From assembly GCA_000708835.1 (NCBI GenBank), contig DF236966.1:62001-126000 (forward strand): 64,000 nucleotides of DNA, written 5' to 3'. The position numbers and the translations under genes were made by a program. The DNA comes from Klebsormidium nitens (taxonomy: Eukaryota > Streptophyta > Klebsormidiophyceae > Klebsormidiales > Klebsormidiaceae). The notes beneath the pieces were generated by a model. It was not told where the DNA came from. It saw nothing but the letters and a program-made list of their open reading frames with translations, and did not search any database. Positions 10,001 through 22,000 of the stretch are shown piece by piece (positions within the stretch are counted from its first letter, which is position 1; the number at the start of each line of letters is the position of its first letter).

Positions 10001-13000
10001 TTAGACTCGTTCTGCAATGACAACTCATTACTACCCCCCCCAGTATTGGCTCTGTGAAAACCCAAGAGGTGTCAAAAAGTACTCAAGCGAACCTGCCAGA
10101 GGAAAAGATCACGGCACCCTTGAACCGTACCTCTCACAAACGACTAGCTTGTGTCCACAATCGGTAGCAGACTGAGCAAGCAATCCGCTTTGACCATTGC
10201 AGATTGCGTAGCTACTAAAATAAAGACACAGAAACTCTTGTCTCATCTCGGCTCGCAGGCTGAAGAATGACAGCGCCAAGGAGCTGGCCATTGCCAAGCT
10301 GGTGTCCATCTGGGGCAAGGACGTCATCCAGCGGCCCAATCTGACAGCCGACTACCTTCTCGGCCTCCCCGGCGTCACCAGTGTCCTGGGCGCCGTCAAG
10401 CACATCCGCAATGCGAAAGCTAAGGTAAGAACCAGCAACGCCATCCTAATCTTTGGTGGAAGAAGGATAATCGAAAAGCTCATCATTTCTCAGCTCGCAT
10501 CTTCTCTTCGGGGTCTCGAGCATGCTGGATACTTCGTCGCGTCAACTCACGTTTCTCGTCGCGTCGGAAGGTTGTCTTATCTATGACTAATCGCAACTCT
10601 TAAAGCCTAAAACAGGGCCGCCTTCGCTTTGCTGGCATACTGCGATTTCGCTCCTGAGGCAGTCAGAAACGCTCCATCCCCTGACGCATTTAAGGGAGCT
10701 GATTGCTAATCCCTTCTCGATCGTACTTCAGGACTTCTCGAAAGAGATGAACAAGTACGTGGACTCGACGCCCTCAAACGAGATGACCGGGGGAGCCTTC
10801 TGGCCGCTTGTCAAGGAGGCGTGCATCCGCCACGCCTGGCCACTGCTGGAGTCCGGTGCCATCATTGTGGATCTGTAAGCGTAGCAGACTCTGAAAGGAT
10901 CTTAGACTCAAAGCTTCCAATCTCACCTTGCTGTCGGTGTGCTTTGACGAGCACGTCTTTCTACAGCATGGGCGCCTTAGAAGCCCTCCGTGTGTTCCTC
11001 GTAAGGACGGCATTCTCTTGATGACTGTGCCGTCATCGCTTGAGCTTACTTTCGTGTTCTGCATCGATGTAGGCCCGGTGTCAGGGACGCCAATGCTGCG
11101 AGAGCAAAGGTGAGCTGTTTCGGTAACAGAACGTCGCCCGTCTAGTTGTCATCGAAGGGACTTCGGCAGTCCGGATTTTGGCCCGCTTTGAGTTCGTCTC
11201 ATATATATTCTCGAGCTGGCTGGTCAAGTGTTCCTCTCTCGAAATGCCCTTGCAAACCCGCTTCGATTGTCAGCGGATCAAAGCGACGAGAATGGATCCC
11301 AAACGGAGGTAGCGGGCAGCAAATTTTGAAGGATAAGAAAAGCATCTTCTACGAACTAGTCTGCTTTATAATCGAGTGCTTTGAATTACGACGTGTCTTC
11401 TTCATCATCGCACTTCGCTGCTCAGGTGGCGGAGGGCTACCTGAAGAAGTGCAACACCATCTGGGTCGCAGCCAACATCTGCCGTGCCGTCGATGACGGG
11501 ACTGCCAAGAATCTGCTAGGAGACAACTTCAGGCGCCAGGTGAGAAATATTCCGGCACCTCGATGCTTCATTGACACGTGTCAAGTGTCCATCTTTCAGA
11601 CCCTTGGAGAAAGTTGGATTCCTTCTTGCTTGCGTCGTTTGCGCAGACGTTCAAGTTTACGGCATGAGCAGGCTGAAATCACGAACGTTACTTCGCTGTA
11701 GGATCTCGTTTCAGCATAACATCTTTTAGTATCCTTCTTCGATTCGAAAGCACCAATGTGAATCGGATTTGATCATGATCTGAGAGTAGCTAGGTTCAAC
11801 AAAGACGGCCGATCGCACCCTTCTCCCTACGAGTAAGCCCGATTTGCGCACCACATAACTGATGCATCCTTCCGTGTGTCGGCAGCTCCTGATGGACGGG
11901 CAGTACGGGAAGCTGGCGTTCATCTGCACCAAGGTTGATGACATCAACACCGGCGAGACTATCAACACCCTCGGCGTGAGGAGGATCTGCGAAGACGTGA
12001 GCCGTCAACTGCTCATAAACCATGCGAGCTAGCATGTGTACGACCGCCATGTCGATGTGACGCAAACGTACTTCTTGGCCGCAGAAAGTCTCTCTTTCCG
12101 TTACTACTCCTAAAAAAAGATAATTGGTGGATGTAGACGTAAGTGAACCAATTCCATGCTTTTCCTAGATCATTCTCGTCGATAAATACAATTTTACTGC
12201 GATGACAGGTTTGCTTACATTTTCAATATTCAACGAACGCGAAATGAGTCAAAGTCAAACCGAAGAAGTTCTGCATGTATCACTCGATTTTATGTGGATG
12301 TACAGTGATCCTTGTTCAGAGTCTCTTGTCCAAGGAGCCTTTTTTGTGTCAGAACAGGCGTCAACTCCTCGTGTAACGAATCCGCTCTTCAGATCCAGGA
12401 CAAGGTCCATCCGACAACTTTAATATTCTTCCTGACCGCCTTCTCAATGTACCAGCGGCTGACTTTGCTCTTCCGAACGCCACTGCAGAACGGCGTTAGC
12501 GAGGAGGAGTTTGACAAGCTGACCAGAGACATCGACGAGCTGGAAGACAAGAAGGTAACGGTCCTTGTCTCCCCTCTTCACAGCAGATTTATCCATTTAC
12601 ACTCGAACCCTTATCGACACTTATGCTGTAACTCGAGCTCCGGTCAGAGCAAGCCTTTTCAAACCTGCAAAGTTTTCTGAAAGTCTTCTTGGGACCTGCT
12701 AGAGACAACACTGGCAAGCAACACACTCAAGAGTATGAAACTGCAGCCTTCTGATATTGCACAGTCATTGTATGTCATGAAGCAGGCTGGGTATGACGAT
12801 ATTCGAAAGGAACCTCGAAGTTTTGTGACAGTCTGAACGTTATGCCTCTTTTCACTGAATCAGTACACGGCGGAAAAGCTGAACAAGACGCACCAGGAGC
12901 GCCTCGACCGCTACAAGGAGCAGATCGAAAGGTGGACCGAAGTCCGGGACAACCTGTCGGAGGAACTAGAGCTGGACCACGGAGTGCCGGACGAGACCGA

Positions 13001-16000
13001 GAGGAGCCTCCCGCACGACCTGGTGGCTGCCCTTGAGGCCGCCGAGGCGGCAGAAGCTGCAGGTAATACGCTTTGCAAATGAACCTCGACCGATCGGGAA
13101 GAGGACGCTGTCGTACTTACTAAGCCGACTGTTTTGAAATCCGTCGAGTTGTATGCCCTTTAACTCCTACTTTCTTTTGTCTGTCCAATTTTGTCTTGAA
13201 GTGGGCAGCGTCGCCGCGCTACTTCAGACCTTCAGAAGACCTTCAGAAGAGGTTCTGGTTTTTGTTGCCTGTCAAATCCTGTCGTGGAGCAGGCAGCATC
13301 GCGATGGAATCGCGTTGTACAGGTTGTCTTTCTTGGTATGAGTGCTTGGCTTGGCTTCACGTATCCGATCACGTTGCGTAGCTGAATATGTTGCGTGATG
13401 ATCTGACCAACGTAGCAAGCAGGACCTCGCAATCTTTGAAGACTAGGCCACTCCTTTTGACATTGATTCTTGCCCAACCTTAGGTGAAGCGAACACAGGC
13501 GAGGCCGACGAGGGCGACCAATCTGAAGTCGAAGAGGACGGCGCATCTGAAGACGAGGACGAGGACTGGATGCCAGCCACCAAGCGGGCAAGGGTCGATC
13601 CTGAACTGCCAACACATGGTGAGTTGCTGTCCCCAGAGTTGCTTTAGAGGAACATGAACTTACGAACACAGTTTGTAAAAGAGACTGCAAACGATTGGGC
13701 GAGGACGTGCGCAGGCTGTCGTGCAACGTAATGAATGTCAACATCCAAATTCGACAATTTGATCAGACAATACGTAGCACTCGTTCACATCAGACCTGGT
13801 TACGGTGATAGACTGGCACGTATTTGGCCGGTCCAGAGATGTGCATGCGATTCTTAAGACGAGGAAACTCACGATGAGGAAACTCACGATGGATGTCTGC
13901 GCTCTGCCCGGAAAGGCCAGCAAGCTGCAGCGAAGCCGGATCCGGTCAGATGAAGTCGGTCAAGCGGACCCGGTCATGCGGAAAGCTCAACATGCATTGC
14001 TCCAATCTGCAGACCAGGCCTTCTGGCCTGGGGAGGCCGGCAAGCTGCAGGGCAAACGGAATCCGTTGAAGTGACTCCGGTCAAGTGGATCAAGCGGATC
14101 CGGGCAAGCGGAACCGGGCAAAGCGCAAATCTAACAATGCATTTCTCCCATTCTGCAGACCAGGCAATTCTGCGCGGGGAGAACGGCATGCTCCCAGCGA
14201 AGGCGGAAATCGGTCAGGCGGATTCTGGTCAGGCGGAAGAGCTCAAAATCTAACGATGTACTTCTCGCACTCTGCAGACCAGGCCTTTCTGCCCGGTGAG
14301 GCCGGCATGCTGCAGACCAAGCGGAACTCGATCGAACGGAACACGGTCAAGCGGAAACCTCACTTTGCATGTCTCCCTCTCTGCAGACCAGGCGTTTTTG
14401 CCCGGGGAGGCCGGCAAGCTGCAGGCCAAGCGGCGCAAGCTGAACCTGAAGCTGCGCAAGCTGCACCTCAACTTCCAGCTGTCCACCAAGGTGGTCAGAG
14501 AGACCGACGCGGAGATCAACGTCGTCCTGGGCCCGCTGACCAGGCTGACCAAGCGCCTCAAGTACCTGTGCGTCATCGCGCGCAACAAGTACTCCACGCA
14601 CGAGCTCAAGGAGGACTTCAAGGTCAGGCTCGAAGTCGGATTTTTCAGAGAGGGTCTTTGATCGATCCCTGAGCACCTGGACAGCCAGCATACGTATGCA
14701 AGCATCCCACGATCTAGATTGCTGTGGAGGAAGTCAGGGCATAGGCGTTGCTGCTAATGGAAGGTGAAGAGCGCGGGGTGTTCCTTAGCCTTGAGCATCT
14801 GTGCAAGTTCCTTGCGTCAATTCTGAGGTCTTTCCTCTTTCTCAAACGGAGACTTTAGACGAACATCTATCTTCGCGGAAAATACGCCTCTCAAAGTTTC
14901 GGCCTGAGTATTTGCTGCGCTATCATCGGCATTTCAACGCTTCTTCCACTCTTTGTGACCGTGGTCATATTCTCTAATCGCAGGCGGGCTTGGAGGAGAT
15001 GCAAGAGCTAGCCGGCAACAGCGGTGCACTTCAGGCGCAGGACCTTGACCTGCCCGTCTTCTGCATCTCATGTGAGAATCTCTATTTCTGTGTTCCTCTG
15101 TATATTTCTCCGGCGCAGGCGGTTACTCTGCCTTTCAAACCTGCTCTTGCATCAAAGGAGCCAACTGCACCTTTCGAAGCGGCTCCCAGGATGTACCAGA
15201 ATCCATTGCGCTTCTTGCGAGCAGAAAAGGGATGCCTTTTTGGACGAGAAAACCAGATGGTTGCGGATGCGTGCAAAGGCTGTTCAGTCTCAACGATCCA
15301 AAAAAAGCTGACGGCCGAAATAAGTTTAGTCTCCACCCGTCGGCTTCGCCACTCGTTGGCCGCAGAGCTTTCAATCGTCGCCCGTTCCGAGCGAGCTTCA
15401 GACAGCTCCCTTCATTATCGAAACCCTAAGCCTTTGCGTTCCCCTTATCCGCGCTCTGTTCTTCCCGACCACAGCTAAGGAGGCGCAGACCTTCTCCCGC
15501 ACGGCTCGGCGCAGTGGCAGCGCGCAGGTCTTCAGCAATGTTGAAGACACGGGCCTGCCACGGCTCCGGTCGTACCTGCACGATATCACTGGCAAGCAGC
15601 AGGTGGCGGGGGCCAAGCGCATGGCCACTGCTCTCACGGGCTACTTCGCCGGCATCTGCACTTACCTCAGGTGAGGCCTCTTTGCTTCATTTGTTTTTAA
15701 TAGCAGATTTGCTTCGTTTGCTTTTGATGGCAGATTGAGTGCCTTATCGAGGCAGCAGGTGTCCAAGCGAAGGGTCAAATTGCAGGAAGGAAGCGCAAAT
15801 CTAGACCTTAGGGTTTTATCAAAAGGACAAAGGATACTCGCTTGAGTATGTGTCTCTATTGTAATTTCTGACCAAAATCTGGTTTTCGCTGTTGGCTACC
15901 TTCAGGGGGCCTCCTGACAAACACGCTTCGAAAGTCACGCTTAAACACACCGATCCCGCCAGCCCCGTCTAAACAAGCACAACACTCGACGCCCCTCCGA

Positions 16001-19000
16001 AGCAGCGGCCACGACAACTTTCCGCAGCTAGGCTGGATATCACTGCAGACTCTTTCCTTCACCCCTTTCTGAAAGTCGTCCGCGTTCAAAGTCCGTTTTC
16101 GTCGCCGGGCAGAAGCTGTGCTCTGCGCCTGACCTGGCGAAATGCGCGAGCAGATTCATGTACAACCAAAACATCGTCAGGATCCTTTAGTCGGACGCGT
16201 CTCCCCGCTCTACCTTCAGCGACCGCTACGAAAGCTCTGCCGAAGATTCTCAGACTTCTGCGGTTTTTCCCATCTTTTCCTGCAGTGACGATGGCACGCT
16301 GGACAGCAAGGTGCGCGAGCCGACCCATACAGAATTGAACTCGGCAGCAGATTGCGTCGTGTGGCTCCGTCAGGAGATCACCACTGACAATAACGCTTTC
16401 TCTTTTCAACTGCAGCGACGACGGCACCCTGGACAGCGAGGTGCGCGAGCAGATCCGCGAGCTGTGCGAGCGCCACACGGGGCGGCTGGACGCGGAGGTT
16501 AAGGAGAAGTTGGCAGTGTCGAGCGGCAAACTGCAGGTATTTCCCAATCTGGTGAACAGGTAGCCCACTTGAAGCTTGTTGAAATTAACGTAGACCCTAA
16601 AATCGAAGGTTAGGGCTCCGCACCCAAACCCATCCTGACCACCTGACAAACCCTACTTGTGCCAGTCGCTGTTTACTGGCGAAAGTGTTTGCTGAATCGA
16701 TCCGTATAAGCTGCCGGCCATGTTTACGACGGACGATTCCACTCACTGTTTAATTGCGAAACTGTTTACTGACTTGAGCCGTGTAAGCTGCAGGCCATGT
16801 TCACGACGGACGAGATCCAGCCGCAGCTGCACGCCGGCGTCGAGGACGCAGTCAACCGGGCGGTCTCTACGGCGCGCAAGTGGGGCAACTCGGCGCGGGC
16901 GGACAACCCGGGGGACCGCGGGCTCCACTGGGCGACCTACAAGGTGGGCCGCGACGGGTTTTTGCCGGCTTTTCTCGGACGGGAATACTGTGGTGCTTGT
17001 CGAGAATGACTCTGCCCGTGGATCTTTCCATGCTTACATTTTTGTTGGGTGAAAGAAAGGCTTCTGTCAAAGTGCCGTCATCAGAGGGAGTCGCTTGACC
17101 ATGTCTAGAAGAAGTCGCCATTCGGAGGGCGAGGGACACAGTTGCGGGAAAGCCGGGGGAGGCCTCCGGCTAAACATGCGTTTTGGTAGGGCCAGAACAC
17201 GTGTGGCACACTTTATTCTGAAGCTACCTCGTATACCCCTGCGATGCAACTGCTGTCACCTTTGCGTCGAGTCCAACTTGTCGTTTCTCGTCCTTCAACT
17301 TACGAAATTGCAAGTTCAAAAGCCGCGACTGTGATGCAGGCTGCTGTCCGACCCGGCCGCTTTGGCATCTACACCTCCCGCACGGCTGGGCAGATTGACA
17401 TGAACGAGGCGCTGGCGAAGCCCATCCACAACAAAGTCTCAGTCGCCTGGTAAGTACCTTTCACTCCGAAACGCGTTTTCTTAACATACCTAGCTGTCAT
17501 GGATTGAGAGAATCAAAGGAAGACTTTCGTGAGCAGTACCCGATTGGCACGTATGCTAAGTTGCTGTCAACCTGGACAAACCAAAAGAAAATCGAAGGCT
17601 CACCTCCTGCGCCCTGCCCCATGAGACGGCGTCTGGCAATGCTGTCACCGACCTTTATTTGTTCAAACCGCATCCCTGCTTCTTATTCAGGACCCAACGA
17701 AAACCTCACGTTGTCGATTCAAACCCATCCTAAGACTCCTTTTGCCAACCTCTTCCTCAAATGCAACAACTTTTTGCGCAGGGACACGGTTATGAACAGC
17801 CGGGCCAAGGAGCATCTGCTGGAGTACCAGACGGAGGTATTGGGATCTCTCGGCGACTTTTGCAAGTAAGCCGTGTGACACTCCGAACACGCGCATAAGT
17901 CCACACTCTGGTTCCCCACGCAGGGCTCGAAAAGTACGAAGAACAAAAGAATAGGGTCTTCAACGATTCCGAATGAAGGGGTCTATTTGATCACCGGGTC
18001 GCTTGAGAAAGGAGAATCAGCCTCTGATTCGACTGGTCTCCTGAAAAGCATCACCTCATTCCCAGGTCCGTCTTGCTGAGCATTCTGGTGCTTTACAGAC
18101 TTGTTACGAAGCTGGCTACTCTCACCTTCAGTCTCGAAAAGACGTTCGTCTTAGTGCTCATTCGTTTCATCTTTTTCTCTTCGCTGCAGGGAACTGCGAA
18201 AGGTGTTGCTGGGCCTCGGTGTGGAAGAGCCGCGAATCCTCCGGGTTGAGAGGACGGTGAGGCATTGCCCGTAATCGTTGCTCTTGATTGAAAGACTTAT
18301 CTCAAGCTCTTACATTCTCTGCGAGGTCCTATCTTTCTGCACACAAGCAAGAGATTGTGTATAGGTCCTAGCTAGCGCCAAAAGCTTGCTAGTATGCTTA
18401 TCCAGTATAAGCGCATCGGCGATCGAACGCCACTGGCAGACTTTGGCCTTTGAACTTTGCTTACTGGACCTACTGCGCACGGCTCGCACCGTAATCTCGT
18501 TCGCAACCCTTCGTGCGCTTTTGGTCTGTGTGACCCTGACAAAGCGACTGAACGCCTAAAATGACGCTGGCATTATCGTGCATGCCGGCAGGCCGAGGTG
18601 GACTACACCGAGAAGCCGAGACCAAGACCAGCACGTTTTCTTCTTTTGCCCCACTTCGTACGCTTGCTAACGAAGTATTTTCAGGATGTGCGCCCTCAGA
18701 TAATCACCATAATTCATATGTACGCAATGGTGGGACTGACAAGGAAACTGCGTTAATAAAACAACGCTGACTTTATTGTATATGCCGGCAGGCGGAGGTG
18801 GACTACACCGAGAAGCTGGAGACCAAGATCGAGGAGGTGCTGAAGTTCATGGAGGAGCAGCAGCGGGACATCTCCCGGGCCCTCAACCCAGAGGTACGCC
18901 AAAGCTTACTCGTGATTGGTGCGGCCTTCTTCGGACGGTATTCGTTTTGGACGACCGATCCAGATGTCAATTTCGGACTGTGTGAGCCAGTCTCGGCTGC

Positions 19001-22000
19001 ACGAGCGCGTGTAATACGTGTCGTGCGCGGCTCGTCTCCTGGTGGTACTTCGAACGCGTCGTTTAAAGAAAGGATGCGCTCGAGCAACCGCAGACTGAGT
19101 CAGAACTGTTTCTTTTGCGGTCGATCTGCTGGATCGGGTCTTGATGCAAGTTGCTCATTTTCCGGGGGCGCCCCGTCTCTCCTCTCCTTCCTCGCCGGAC
19201 AGATCATCTTGCTAACGCTTTCTGGTGAACACTTTTGTTGACTATTCACTACAACATTCACACCTTTCAAGAGCTCTTCAAAGCAACAAGTGCCAGGAGG
19301 CCATCATTTGAACGGCTCGGACTTTCTTCTGCAACAGATCCAGGAGCGGATGAAGGACGCCTACATTGGCTGCACGGAAGAGCGGGGCTCAGGCTCGTTC
19401 AACCGCATGAAGGCAATCATGGAGAAACACGTCGAGTAAGCAAGCCGCTCCCTGGCACCTAGGTGACTGGAACTACTGCAGAATTAAGGCGCAATCTGCA
19501 GCGTCAAGTGGAAGCTGTCTGTCTGCTAACGATGTCCCCTCTGGGGGATGCTTGCAAGCGGTCCTCTGGCGTCAGCAGCCCAGCAATAGGCGGTACAGGG
19601 CGCCTTGAAATTGTGTGACGACATATGATTACCGAAACGGTCATTGAATACTTCTGCTTTCGCTTTCTCCAGCTCGGAGCGGCAGACCATGTTCGAGGAC
19701 GCTTCCGAGAGGATGCTGGCTGCCCTGGAGGACCTGGCTGTGCAGATCCGGGACATGACCGGCAAGATCACCGAGGGCCTCACCAAGACCCTCCAGCAGC
19801 ACTACGGTGAGCCTGCGCATTGTCTATCTCGGCTGCCGCTGTAAACCTTCGAACTTTAAAAACCCCCGCAAATATGAGAATCCAAACCGCAGATTCGCGT
19901 CCTGAGCTGCTTCGTGGAACAAATTTGTGCGCAACTGTCGTCTCGGCGGCCCCAAACTCGTAGGTATTCACTTATTGAACCACCTGGACATCACGCCCTG
20001 GCTGCTTCTATGACGACCCCGTGCTCGACCTGTCAACTAGGTTTGTTTGCTTCTCTGTACACGCTTGCATTTCGCGCACATAAGCTTTTTCTCGTCAGAT
20101 TCCTCGGATGTTGGCTGAGATCGTCAAAGTCCTCAGAATGTCAGTTCGCACAGTTTATGTCTCGCGTGATCGCCTTCCAGGCTGCTTCTAGGCTGACCCC
20201 GTACTCGACATTTTCATGAGTTCCTCATTCAAAGTCCTTAAAAGGTCAAGTCTCACATATTTTGAACACTCCTAAACCCACGCCAAGGCTGCATCTAGGA
20301 GGACCCCGAGCTCAACCTGTCTTAGTCACCGCCGGCAACCTTCAAAGCCCCAATCCGCATAAACCCGCAACTCTGTTAGGTCCACCCTTGCACTCTGCTT
20401 CTGGATCTTCTTTGTGGCGGAACAGCCACGCTTCAAACGCAAAGTTTGACTTGGCTATTGACTACCGACCACAAACCCTACCCCGCAAATTCGCGAACCT
20501 CAATCTTGAATCCCAGGCTGCCTCTGTGACGACCGGGCTGTGCTCGACCTATCTCGGATGCCGCCTGAGATCCTCAAAGTCCCTCAAAAGTCCTTCCGAA
20601 GTCGGTTCACAGAACTTTTGTAACACTCATCTTTCCACTCCAGGCTGCTCCCATAACGACCCCGTGCTCGACTTGTCTCTCCCAGTCCTTTCTCCTCTCA
20701 AAGTCCCTCAGAGTCCATCCAAAGTCAGTCCACACAAACCTTCAAACACTGGCAACCCCACTCCAGGCTGCTTCTGGGACGACCCAGTGCTCGACCTGGC
20801 CGGCCGCAACGCCGCGGCCGCGGACCTGAGCATCATCTGCAAGCAGGCCGACGCGGTGTGCGCAGTCGCGGGCGTTGCGCCGCAGCCGTGGTCCATCGTG
20901 CCCCGTACAGCGCCCGAGCCAAAGCCCCGAGCGGTGCCAAAGCCGAAGGCCGAGCCCGGCAGCACTGCCACCAGCAAGGTGAGAGAAAATGCCCATCCTG
21001 GTTATTTAGCCCGCGCTCAGAACCTTTATACTCTCAAGCTCTTAGAACCCGTATAGTTTCAAACCTGAAGTTTGGTCCATCGCGCCCCGCAAAGCGCCCG
21101 AGCCCGAAGCCCCGAGCGGTGCCCAAACCGAAGGCCGAGCCCGGCACCACCGCCATTAGCAAGGTGAGAGAGTGGTTACTTACCTGGTTAAGCAACCCGC
21201 GCTTAAAACCCTTTTCACTTAGAACCCCAAGTATGGCCATATCGCGCCCCGGAAAGCGCCCCAGCCGAAGCCCAGAGCGGTGCCAAAGCCGAAGACCGAG
21301 CCCAAATCAGCACCGACACCAGCAAAGTCAGAAGGAAGCTAAGCTACCTGGTTAAGCAAGGAGCGGTACATGTACTCGACGCTTGATGTTTTGAGGTCTG
21401 ATTAGCCGGACCCGAGCCACAAATCGTCGTCTTCTGACGCACATCTACTTTGGGGCGCTTACATGGACAAATTCCCTTTGGTTGTTGATTGTTACGGTTC
21501 GTCGTCTTGCGGACACTGTCCATTCAACAAGTGTAGATTCGCTCCAGTCGACCGGCGACCGGTAAAAAGCCAACAAGAATCTTGGTCCATTGTGCCCATC
21601 GTACTTGACTGCGAAATGCAGGAGAGTCGCAGTTTTATCGAGCTCTTTACATGATATTAGGCTGACCTGAAGCATGCTTGCGCTTTTGACAGAGATCAAA
21701 ACGTTTTGCAATTGAAATGAGATCCCGTGCTGCTGAACCTGTCACCGTGCTGGCACGCAATGCTGCTATGTGATGCATTGTTCAAAACATTTGAGTCGTC
21801 TTTTCGCAGTATGCTGCCTGGAGCCTTACTCGACCCGAGGACTTCGACTCCGATGATGAAGAGAGCGACGATGACGAAGAGTCGGAGGAGAACGACCCAA
21901 CGACGCGGGTAAAGAAAGCGTCCTTCCTTTTTCTCAATTGACTCTTTTTGTAATTGCAATTGAGGTTGTCGAAACTAGACTAGAACGTACTTTTCATGAC

